A stretch of 64,000 nt of DNA, from the NCBI RefSeq assembly GCF_002105285.1, contig NZ_MUHR01000006.1:372001-436000 (forward strand), given 5' to 3'. The DNA comes from Planktotalea arctica (GTDB taxonomy: Bacteria > Pseudomonadota > Alphaproteobacteria > Rhodobacterales > Rhodobacteraceae). Below are positions 57,370 through 64,000 of this stretch, piece after piece (within the stretch, counting starts at the first letter, position 1; each line of letters begins with the position of its first letter). The position numbers and the translations under genes were made by a program. The notes beneath the pieces are model-generated. The model was not told where the DNA came from and did no database searches. It worked only from the letters and a program-made list of their open reading frames with translations.

Positions 57370-58059
57370 ATGAGAAAAATCACAGCACTCATCGCAGCGC
57401 TCTGGATCGGCCTAACGGGTGCGGTGCAGGCTCAGTCGCAGCCTGTCGTCATTGAACTTTTCACATCTCAAGGATGTTCTTCCTGTCCACCGGCCGATGC
57501 GTTGATGCACAAACTGGCGGCACGCGGTGATGTGATCGCGCTTTCGATGCACGTGGATTATTGGGATTATATTGGCTGGAAAGATGAATTCGGGCGCGCT
57601 GAAAACACCGTGCGCCAAAAAGCCTACGCGCAGGCGGGGGGGCGACGCTCGATCTATACGCCGCAGATGATCATCGCGGGCGAGGATTCGGTTGTTGGCA
57701 CACACCCGATGGACGTGGCTGATCTGATCGCCAAACATGCGCGCCGCAAGAGCGACGTGGCTTTGAAGATTGCGCGCGTCGATGGCAAGGTCAGCATCGC
57801 CGCGAGCGCGCGCAAAGCGGGCAAATTCGAAGTTAAATTGGTGCGCTTCACCGCGAAACGCACGACTGCGATCAAACGCGGCGAAAATGCGGGCAAGACG
57901 ATCACTTACGTCAATGTCGTCTCGGACTTCAAAACCATTGGGACATGGGACGGGCGCGCGCCGCTCAGCCTTGCGGCGCAGGCCGGAATCGGCCCTGTGG
58001 CGGTCTTCATTCAGCGCACGGGGCACGGCCGGATCGAAGCTGCGGCGCGACTGAATTAA
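57370..58059 (+). CDS. Secreted DUF1223 protein, thioredoxin-like
   Basis: 229 residues. A signal peptide (MRKITALIAALWIGLTGAVQ, cleavage near AQA) is followed by VVIELFTSQGCSSCPPADAL, the CxxC-like pair of DUF1223, and DYWDYIGWKDEFGRAE. The family is periplasmic and thioredoxin-like, of unknown role. It is divergent from acnA, which it often accompanies in this group as far as I recall. Confidence 0.85.
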   Translation: MRKITALIAALWIGLTGAVQAQSQPVVIELFTSQGCSSCPPADALMHKLAARGDVIALSMHVDYWDYIGWKDEFGRAENTVRQKAYAQAGGRRSIYTPQMIIAGEDSVVGTHPMDVADLIAKHARRKSDVALKIARVDGKVSIAASARKAGKFEVKLVRFTAKRTTAIKRGENAGKTITYVNVVSDFKTIGTWDGRAPLSLAAQAGIGPVAVFIQRTGHGRIEAAARLN

Positions 58060-58065
58060 CTGCGT

Positions 58066-58926
58066 TTACGTATTTTTCCAACGCCGGTGGATCCAGAACC
58101 ACTGGTGCATGTTTTCGCGCACGAGTGCCTCAAGTCCGTCATTGACCGCCTGCGTCATGCTTTGAGCGTCGCTGTGCGGGATCTCATCCTGCACGATGAT
58201 CTCGAAATCGAGGCCGTTGGCTTGGCGGATCGCATAGACAGGGATCAGAGCCGCGTTGTATTTCAAGGCAAGTTCGGCAGTGATAAGCGATGTGATCGCC
58301 GGCTTGCCAAAGAAGTTTAGGCGCGTGCCACCATGGGCATGCAGGTCTGTCAAAATCCCCAAGACACCGCCGGATTTGATATGGCGCACCATCTGGCTCA
58401 TGCCTTTGCGACCCTGCTCGAAGAGCGGCGTGCCGATGGTACTGATGGAGGCGACATAATGTGCATTGAAATAGGGATTGGACATGCGCCGATAAAGCGC
58501 GCCCATGTTGTGCCCCTTTGCAATAAGTGCGGCGCGGCTGACGTCGTAATTGCCGAAATGGCCCGTGACGAGTATCACGGGACGACCATCTGCGCGGGCC
58601 TTTTCCAACGCGCCATATCCGGGACCGTGTAGGGGCGCATTGATCGCGCGCTCGACAAAATCCTTGCCGGAATAAAGCTCGATCAAAGTGCGTCCTGCAT
58701 TGTTCGGAACCGCTTTGCACAGGCGTTCAATCTCTGCTTCGGGCAGGTCCGGCAGCACATGGGCCAAATTTGCGCGGATGCGTTTGGGATAGCCGGCCAG
58801 CGGCGAGACAATATTCTGCACCAGCCAGCCCATCGTGCGCACGCGCGCCGCATAGGGCAGGGCCAGAGCGATGGCGATCAAGCCGCGCAGGAACAGGTTG
58901 GTTATATATTGCGAAACACGTTTCAT
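58066..58926 (-). CDS. Lysophospholipid/lipid A acyltransferase, LpxL/HtrB family
   Basis: 286 residues. An N-terminal hydrophobic helix is followed by GHFGNYD (HX4D catalytic pair) and the C-terminal MHQWFWIHRRWK, the LpxL signature. It attaches secondary acyl chains to lipid A or acts on a related acceptor at the inner membrane. Alone here, convergent with the DUF1223 gene. Confidence 0.87.
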   Translation of the reverse strand: MKRVSQYITNLFLRGLIAIALALPYAARVRTMGWLVQNIVSPLAGYPKRIRANLAHVLPDLPEAEIERLCKAVPNNAGRTLIELYSGKDFVERAINAPLHGPGYGALEKARADGRPVILVTGHFGNYDVSRAALIAKGHNMGALYRRMSNPYFNAHYVASISTIGTPLFEQGRKGMSQMVRHIKSGGVLGILTDLHAHGGTRLNFFGKPAITSLITAELALKYNAALIPVYAIRQANGLDFEIIVQDEIPHSDAQSMTQAVNDGLEALVRENMHQWFWIHRRWKNT

Positions 58927-58957
58927 ATCCGTGCTTTACTGGGCTTGGCGCGCAGGC

Positions 58958-59599
58958 TCAAGCGCTGACAGTTTTTGGCAAGCCGGTGCCGATCATCGAA
59001 TCGCGCGTCACCAGTTTGGCCAATTCACTCTCGCTCATCTTGTCCGTGCCATTTGGGCGCGCGGGGATCACCACGTAGCGCATGTCTGCGGTACTATCGT
59101 GCACGCGGATATGTGTGCCCTCGGGCAGGGCAACACCGAACTCTGACAGAACTTTGCGCGGCTCTTTAACCGTGCGCGAGCGATAGGCGCGCGATTTATA
59201 CCAATCGGGCGGCAGCCCGAGAAGGTTGCGCGGATAGCATGAACACAGGGTGCATACGATTATGTTATGGATGTTTGCGGTGTTTTCCACGGCGATCAGA
59301 AGCATGGGGCCGACATCGAAACCCAATTCGCGGCTCGCGGCAGAGCCATCTTTGAGCAAACGCTCTTTGAAGTCAGGATCGCACCAGGCGCGCGCCACGA
59401 GAGCCGCGCCATTTGCGGGGCTGCGCGCGTCCATTGCGTCAATCTGTGCCGCGATCTCGGCAGGTGTGGTGATAGATTTCTCCAACAGCAATTCGCGCAC
59501 GGCGATTTCCATGCTCTGCCAATAACTTAGCGCGGTGTCGTCATCTGCGCGGTAGGGATGGCCCGAGGGGGAGAGGTGATCGTGGTGATCATGCGGCAT
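58958..59599 (-). CDS. nthA: Nitrile hydratase alpha subunit, cobalt type (or thiocyanate hydrolase gamma-like)
   Basis: 213 residues from the ATG at 59599 with GGAGCAAAGCG upstream. The metal-claw motif is C116-T-L-C119-S-C121 (NIIVCTLCSCYPRNLLGL); Thr at the second position marks the cobalt form. LVARAWCDPDFKERLLKDG is the conserved helix before it. It hydrates nitriles to amides with two oxidised Cys ligands. The beta subunit is encoded in two separate genes upstream, the arrangement of thiocyanate hydrolase. The ATG overlaps the preceding gene by 11 bp. Confidence 0.88.
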   Translation of the reverse strand: MPHDHHDHLSPSGHPYRADDDTALSYWQSMEIAVRELLLEKSITTPAEIAAQIDAMDARSPANGAALVARAWCDPDFKERLLKDGSAASRELGFDVGPMLLIAVENTANIHNIIVCTLCSCYPRNLLGLPPDWYKSRAYRSRTVKEPRKVLSEFGVALPEGTHIRVHDSTADMRYVVIPARPNGTDKMSESELAKLVTRDSMIGTGLPKTVSA

Positions 59600-59891
59600 C
59601 GCTTTGCTCCATCGCTTCAATCCAATGAGCGTATATTTCCGCCTCGATCATATCGTCGGGGTGTTCGGCCTCCGCTCCCCAGAGTTCTGCTGCGCGAAAG
59701 CGCACCCGATAGAGCATGTGTTCCTGCGCAGGTAAATCATAGGCAAGCTGTTCTGGGTTCTTGAAAGGCGCGATCGCCCGTTCGATGGAGCCGGATTTAC
59801 CGCGCAAATAGGCTGGCGCGCGCACATGGCCCGGTGGCATCAACGCGCGAATGCGCACCCGAGCGCCGGTTTTCAATGGATCATTCCCCAA
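59589..59891 (-). CDS. Nitrile hydratase beta subunit, C-terminal half (SH3-like)
   Basis: About 100 residues. TGARVRIRALMPPGHVRAPA and the MLYRVRFRAAELWGAEAEHP segment are the C-terminal barrel of the beta subunit that covers the active site. The start is uncertain: TTG at 59891 follows GGAGAGGC, and TTG at 59876 follows GGGGA. No ATG fits, and the frame to 59957 would run into the upstream gene. It corresponds to the ScnA position of thiocyanate hydrolase. Confidence 0.8.
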   Translation of the reverse strand: MGNDPLKTGARVRIRALMPPGHVRAPAYLRGKSGSIERAIAPFKNPEQLAYDLPAQEHMLYRVRFRAAELWGAEAEHPDDMIEAEIYAHWIEAMEQSDAA

Positions 59892-60225
59892 GGCTCGCCT
59901 CTCCGTAAGTTTGTCCGCGCACTTGCACTTCGGCCATCTTCGCGCCAAGTTCTTCAAGCGAATAGGCGCCCTTTTCGATCAGGTTCTGATTGATCGCCGC
60001 AATCCAGCGCTCGTAATAGCTCATGTCCTCAAAGGCCGCTTCGCCCATATCTTCCAAGGCGCGGCGCAGGCCATCGACGGTGAAATACCCCTTGCCACTG
60101 CACAGGATCATTAGCGCATCGACGCGTTTTTCCCAAAGCGAGAAATCATGCTGATCATCGCAGATCGGGCCTGCGTCCTGGCCACCCATATCGTGCCAGC
60201 GGCGTCCATTTGTATGTTTGTCCAT
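59881..60225 (-). CDS. Nitrile hydratase beta subunit, N-terminal half
   Basis: 114 residues from the ATG at 60225. RRWHDMGGQDAGPI is the N-terminal HDMGG motif of beta subunits, and SYYERWIAAINQNLIEKGAY is the conserved helix pair. The HDMGG motif argues against it being the separate nitrile hydratase accessory protein, which shares the YYERW region. LRRALEDMG holds an Arg that may match the active-site beta-Arg of whole subunits. It is the first gene of the trio, the ScnB position. Confidence 0.82.
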   Translation of the reverse strand: MDKHTNGRRWHDMGGQDAGPICDDQHDFSLWEKRVDALMILCSGKGYFTVDGLRRALEDMGEAAFEDMSYYERWIAAINQNLIEKGAYSLEELGAKMAEVQVRGQTYGEASLGE

Positions 60226-60274
60226 CTGCAAAGGCTAGCGAGGCAACCCGTGCCTGTCCAGAGAGTAACCGCGC

Positions 60275-61324
60275 TCAGGCATCCACATCCTCGCTTAGTA
60301 AAATTTCACCGGAATCGGCCAGTTGGCGGATGCCTGCAATAACGTCCGACATCGCCGTTTCAGCCTCTTCATCGCCAACCTCGCCGCGCTCTGAAATGGA
60401 TTCGCGCATTTGATCCGCTAATCGGCTTGAAATGTTGGCAAGGATGAAATCCGCCGATGGTTTGGTTAGTTCATCGCGCGCGCCGGCGAGCGCCGTCACC
60501 AATGTTTCATTATCCACCACCCGAAGAACGGAGGCCACATCGCGTGCATCGACGCGCGACGCGATATGCTTGAAAGTGAAAATGGCTTTTCGCACTTCGC
60601 TCGCGAAACTCTCGTCCTCCTCATCCAGCCCGTCGAGCAGCGCATCGCGCATCGCGCTGCGAGAAGAATTCAGAATTGCGCCGATCCGGTCCACCGGCGG
60701 GTTGTCGAAGGCGCGCTCCGGTTCGTCCTGCATTTGCGCGATCAAGGCGCGCCCGATTCGATCAACCGCATCGGGAGTCACCGAATTTGTCAGCGAAACC
60801 GCATAAGTGATGCGCCGCGCCCGCTCGCCCGGCATCTTGCCAAGCATGTCCGCGGCCTTCTTGACGTCGATCTTGGAAATCAGCACGGCGGCGACTTCGA
60901 TGCTTTCTTGCTCTATGAGCGAGATCAGTTTTTCCGGCTCCAGCGCGCGCAAGGCTTCCCATGGATCGCCGCTTGCACGCACGCCGGTGCGTCGCCGGAT
61001 TTGCGCGGCGGCCTTGGCGCTGATCTTGCCGTCAAGTTCGCTTAGCGCGCCGGCCACGCCTTTGGGAAATGTCAGGCCCGTTTGTTCAAGCTCGGTCGCG
61101 AACTCTTCCACGACCTGCACCAGCGTGTCGCGATCTATGCGCCGCAGGCTTCCCATTTGCTGCGTTAACTCTGCCTGCAAATCCTCAGGTAATTCGCCGA
61201 TTGGAACATGGGCGCCTTCGGTCATTAAAAAGCGCACCACGATGGCGGCTTTTTCCTGCGATGTCACTACGCGCGCGGGTGGTTTTGGCGCGGGTTCTGC
61301 CGGGCTGATCTGGCCAATTTGCAT
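60275..61324 (-). CDS. fliG: Flagellar motor switch protein FliG
   Basis: 349 residues from the ATG at 61324 with AGGTGAAG upstream. Three FliG domains; the C-terminal one carries AIFTFKHIASRVDARDVASV, the charged torque helix region. It couples MotA to rotor rotation at the membrane C-ring. No other flagellar gene is in the window; its neighbours are the nitrile hydratase genes and purB. Confidence 0.88.
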   Translation of the reverse strand: MQIGQISPAEPAPKPPARVVTSQEKAAIVVRFLMTEGAHVPIGELPEDLQAELTQQMGSLRRIDRDTLVQVVEEFATELEQTGLTFPKGVAGALSELDGKISAKAAAQIRRRTGVRASGDPWEALRALEPEKLISLIEQESIEVAAVLISKIDVKKAADMLGKMPGERARRITYAVSLTNSVTPDAVDRIGRALIAQMQDEPERAFDNPPVDRIGAILNSSRSAMRDALLDGLDEEDESFASEVRKAIFTFKHIASRVDARDVASVLRVVDNETLVTALAGARDELTKPSADFILANISSRLADQMRESISERGEVGDEEAETAMSDVIAGIRQLADSGEILLSEDVDA

Positions 61325-61431
61325 AAGGGCTTCACCTCTTTTTCTGCTCTCTTTCACGAGGTATGAGGGCAAAAAATGAAGATGATCTGAACAGATTTAC
61401 AAGTTCAGGCAAAAATCTCCGCTCTGCTGCG

Positions 61432-62736
61432 TTACGCGCCGAAAACCCGTTTGAAAATCGTGTCCACATGTTTGGTGTGATAGGCTAGATCAAATTTTTC
61501 CTCGATTTCAGCGACGCCAAGCGCGGCGACCACTTCTTCATCGGCCAGCAGCTCGCCCTTGAAATCACAGCCGGTTTCCCAGACTTTCAACGCGCTGCGC
61601 TGCACGAGGCGATAGGCGTCTTCGCGGTTCACGCCCGCCTGCGTCAGCGCCAAAAGCACGCGCTGGCTCATTACGAGGCCAGGGAATTTGTTCATGTTGG
61701 CCATCATGTTTTCAGGATAAATCAGCAATTTGTCGATCACCGAAGTCAAGCGCGCTAGCGCGAAATCAAGGGTGATCGTCGCATCGGGTCCGATATTCCG
61801 CTCCACGGAGCTGTGCGAGATATCACGCTCGTGCCAGAGGGCTACGTTTTCCATCGCTGGCACGACCACCATGCGCACAAGGCGGGCGAGGCCGGTCAGG
61901 TTTTCGGTCAGAACCGGATTTTTCTTATGCGGCATTGCCGATGACCCCTTTTGCCCCATCGAGAAAAACTCAGCCGCTTCAAGCACTTCAGTGCGTTGCA
62001 TGTGGCGAATTTCGGTCGATACGTTTTCAATGGAGGAGGCGACGACGCCAAGGGCCGCGAAAAATGCGGCATGGCGATCGCGTGGAATGACCTGCGTTGA
62101 AATTGGCTCGGGCGTGAGGTTGAGCTGGGCGCAGACGTGTTCTTCGACGGCAGGATCGATATTCGCAAAAGTGCCGACCGCGCCGGAAATCGCGCCAGTC
62201 GAAATTTCATCGCGCGCGGTTCGAAGGCGTTTCAAATTTCGATCCATCTCGGCGTAGAAGCGCGCGAAGGTCAGGCCCATCGTCGTCGGCTCGGCGTGGA
62301 TGCCGTGACTGCGCCCGATGCGAATGGTCATCTTATGCTCGAGCGCGCGGCGCTTGAGCGCGGCCAGAAGTGCTTTGGTGTCCTCGATCAAAATATCTGC
62401 TGCGCGCACCAGTTGAACGTTGAAACATGTATCAAGAACGTCCGAGCTGGTCATGCCTTGATGCACGAAACGCGCTTCTTCGCTGCCCACATGTTCGGCG
62501 AGATGCGTCAGAAAGGCGATTACATCATGCTTGGTCACAGCTTCGATTTCATCGATGCGCGCCACGTCGAATTCCACGTCTTTGGCGCGCCAGACTGCAT
62601 CGGCATTTTCGCGCGGGATAACGCCCAGATCGGCCATTGCATCGCAGGCATGTGCTTCGATTTCATACCAGATCTTGAACTTCGTCTCAGGTGACCAGAT
62701 CGCGACCATTTCGGGGCGGGAATAACGTGGGATCAT
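61432..62736 (-). CDS. purB: Adenylosuccinate lyase
   Basis: 434 residues with the superfamily signature GSSAMPHKKNPVLTENLTGL and the catalytic His segment RIGRSHGIHAEPTTMGLTFA. It acts twice in purine synthesis (SAICAR to AICAR and adenylosuccinate to AMP). AAAGGACAG lies before the ATG. Confidence 0.97.
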   Translation of the reverse strand: MIPRYSRPEMVAIWSPETKFKIWYEIEAHACDAMADLGVIPRENADAVWRAKDVEFDVARIDEIEAVTKHDVIAFLTHLAEHVGSEEARFVHQGMTSSDVLDTCFNVQLVRAADILIEDTKALLAALKRRALEHKMTIRIGRSHGIHAEPTTMGLTFARFYAEMDRNLKRLRTARDEISTGAISGAVGTFANIDPAVEEHVCAQLNLTPEPISTQVIPRDRHAAFFAALGVVASSIENVSTEIRHMQRTEVLEAAEFFSMGQKGSSAMPHKKNPVLTENLTGLARLVRMVVVPAMENVALWHERDISHSSVERNIGPDATITLDFALARLTSVIDKLLIYPENMMANMNKFPGLVMSQRVLLALTQAGVNREDAYRLVQRSALKVWETGCDFKGELLADEEVVAALGVAEIEEKFDLAYHTKHVDTIFKRVFGA

Positions 62737-62820
62737 GAGAGACTGTCCTTTTGTGACTTTCAGCTTGTGTTGCGCTCTCTTAGTCTGACGCTGAATGCTC
62801 TACAAGCGAGGAGGCGCAAA

Positions 62821-62964
62821 GTGAGACGGATTGCCCAGTTTAGTGCAGATGTCAGTATGGCGAGCTGGCATAGCGGGTTCTGTGACGCCGCTGCCGCAAT
62901 GGGCTATAAAATACCTCTGGCCATTGCGTTCGAGACCGCCAGTCATGGGATGTTTCGCAAGTGA
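62821..62964 (+). CDS. Possible 47-residue protein coupled to DUF6314 gene
   Basis: A GTG at 62821 has an ideal AGGAGG (62809-62814) 6 bp upstream. The frame gives 47 residues and its TGA overlaps the ATG of the next gene (TGATG). The product has no clear domain. It may be a small leader needed for coupled translation. If it is not real, the strong site before it has no other use. Confidence 0.4.
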   Translation: MRRIAQFSADVSMASWHSGFCDAAAAMGYKIPLAIAFETASHGMFRK

Positions 62965-63377
62965 TGCTGTCTCCTTCAGATTTCTTGGGCGCTTGGGCGA
63001 TCGAGCGCTGGATCGAGGATGCGCGCTCTGGCCAAAGCGCGCGGTTTCTTGGTGAGGCGGTGATAGAGCCCAAAGATGAAGATTGGGTTTACGCCGAGCA
63101 GGGAACGCTGGAATTAGCCACAGGTGTGCCAATGCGTGCAGAGCGGAGCTATATCTGGCGCGTGGACGAGGCCGGAATTGATATTTTCTTTTCAGATAAA
63201 CGATTTTTTCATCGTTTCGATCTAGAGCCTTGCACACAAGCGCAGCATTGGTGTGACCCAGATGACTATGAGGTAGAGTATGATCTGTCGAACTGGCCAG
63301 TATGGCAAAGCGTCTGGCGCGTTACGGGGCCGCGCAAATCCTATGTGATGACCAGCCGGATGAGCCGGGCTGGCTAG
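62964..63377 (+). CDS. DUF6314 family protein
   Basis: 137 residues (MLSPSDFLGAWAIERWIEDA), beta-rich, ending in WRVTGPRKSYVMTSRM. This is the compact lipocalin-like pattern of DUF6314. The start ATG overlaps the stop of a 47-residue frame. Role unknown. Confidence 0.8.
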   Translation: MLSPSDFLGAWAIERWIEDARSGQSARFLGEAVIEPKDEDWVYAEQGTLELATGVPMRAERSYIWRVDEAGIDIFFSDKRFFHRFDLEPCTQAQHWCDPDDYEVEYDLSNWPVWQSVWRVTGPRKSYVMTSRMSRAG

Positions 63378-63393
63378 GGGTGGTTTTCAAAGA

Positions 63394-63426
63394 TTTGCAT
63401 GTTGAATTTGCAACTTTGCACTTGCA
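63394..63426 (+). promoter_or_regulatory. TTTGCA-type repeat cluster before bioY
   Basis: TTTGCA occurs at 63394-63399, 63407-63412 and 63415-63420, with CTTGCA at 63421-63426 and GCAAATTGGC just after. This is unusual in a 103-bp gap and is AT-richer than its surroundings. It could be an operator, but I do not recognise the BioR site here. Confidence 0.3.
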
Positions 63427-63480
63427 CTTCGCAAATTGGCAAGAGCATATGCTGCAACGCAATATGACAAGAGGTGTCTC

Positions 63481-64000
63481 ATGAACCCGTCTTTGAACCA
63501 TAAAGTGCTCAGCGAAGTGATCGCGCCGCAAGAGGGCGCGCTGCGCCTTGCCAAGCAGGCCGCTCTCGTGATTGCAGGTATTCTATTTCTCGCGATCGCG
63601 GCGAAAATCAAGGTTCCGATGTTTCCCGTTCCAATGACGATGGGCACTTTTGCGGTCCTGAGCATGGGCGCAGCTTACGGTGCGCGCCTCGGGCTGGTCA
63701 CGATACTTGGCTATATGATCATCGGCGCCCTTGGATTTGATGTTTTCGCTGGTTCCTCTGCCGAGCATTTCGGCCTGAGCTACATGCAGGGCAGCACAGG
63801 CGGCTATCTGGTGGGTTACGTTTTGGCGGTTCTCGCGCTTGGCACTCTGGCGCGCGCAGGTTGGGATCGCTCGCCCTTGAAGATGGCGGGAGCGATGTTG
63901 CTCGGTAACGCTTTGATCTATGTTCCTGGCCTGATCTGGCTCGGCACACTTTACGGCTGGAACGAGCCAATTCTGCAGTGGGGCCTCACACCGTTCCTGC
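63481..64000 (+). CDS. bioY: Biotin transporter BioY (C-terminus outside window)
   Basis: 173 residues seen, open at the right edge. Several transmembrane helices; KVPMFPVPMTMGTFAVLSMG is the BioY signature, and SYMQGSTGGYLVGYVLAVLA is the second conserved helix. It is the substrate-binding component of an ECF-type biotin transporter and can act alone in some alphaproteobacteria. GAGGTGTCTC lies before the ATG. Confidence 0.94.
   Translation, partial: MNPSLNHKVLSEVIAPQEGALRLAKQAALVIAGILFLAIAAKIKVPMFPVPMTMGTFAVLSMGAAYGARLGLVTILGYMIIGALGFDVFAGSSAEHFGLSYMQGSTGGYLVGYVLAVLALGTLARAGWDRSPLKMAGAMLLGNALIYVPGLIWLGTLYGWNEPILQWGLTPFL

Noticed and set aside
61387-61408. CTGAAC/GTTCAG dyad after purB
   Set aside because: The stem is only 6 bp with a 10-nt loop and no adjacent U-tract, too weak to call a terminator.

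Overview
The window looks like chromosomal DNA of an alphaproteobacterium of the order Rhodobacterales, most likely the Roseobacter group. The evidence is a moderately high GC content, a ChpT phosphotransferase of the CckA-CtrA relay, an L21 ribosomal protein with a long C-terminal extension, the olsBA ornithine-lipid genes, the zapA/coiled-coil pair, and the soxBDAG order of heterotetrameric sarcosine oxidase. It is mostly a dense core genome. I see no tRNA, rRNA, CRISPR array, transposase, integrase or phage gene.

Layout. 1-5.4 kb: a truncated reductive-dehalogenase-type Fe-S protein, a 3-hydroxyisobutyrate-dehydrogenase-like enzyme, a small membrane protein and three Tad-type pseudopilin or surface genes. 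5.8-12.4 kb: glutamate dehydrogenase and sarcosine oxidase (beta, delta, alpha, gamma), that is amino-acid and methylamine catabolism. 12.5-17.2 kb: dnaG and rpoD, with a cluster of GANTC sites in the rpoD promoter region, then a HlyU-family protein. 17.3-21.3 kb: a carnitine-type acyl-CoA operon on the minus strand (dehydrogenase, NDP-forming acyl-CoA ligase, dehydratase). 21.4-25.7 kb: three GAPDH-family genes, one coupled to a phytanoyl-CoA dioxygenase-like gene, plus a 47-residue membrane protein. 25.9-30.1 kb: DUF808 protein, rRNA methyltransferase, transketolase.

30.3-37.2 kb: a coiled-coil (ZauP-like) gene with zapA, rplU-rpmA, a LysE transporter, a GNAT enzyme, obgE and proBA. 37.3-40.5 kb: chpT, a DUF3553 protein, olsBA, grxD and bolA. 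40.6-46.4 kb: purL, and facing away from it a four-gene catabolic cluster (diaminopropionate ammonia-lyase-like, M24 hydrolase, Asp/Glu racemase-like, nitroreductase). 46.5-53.6 kb: a likely unannotated minus-strand small RNA, yajC-secD-secF, a TauE-type exporter, a Mth938-like protein and cytochrome c maturation genes ccmABCDG (ccmD is only 50 codons). 53.7-64 kb: an AT-richer orphan lipoprotein, acnA, a DUF1223 protein, an LpxL-type acyltransferase, a cobalt-type nitrile hydratase with its beta subunit split into two genes as in thiocyanate hydrolase, fliG, purB, a DUF6314 protein and the start of bioY.

The points most worth a second look are the split nitrile hydratase / thiocyanate-hydrolase-like trio, the minus-strand sRNA candidate at 46.5 kb, the GANTC cluster before rpoD, the three dissimilar GAPDH paralogs (one lacking the NAD-selecting Asp, one coupled to a 2-oxoglutarate dioxygenase), the ammonia-lyase/M24/racemase/nitroreductase cluster, the ribosomal L21 fusion, and an intergenic repeat family sharing the core GAGTTTATTGGCAAGATGAAG or close variants.
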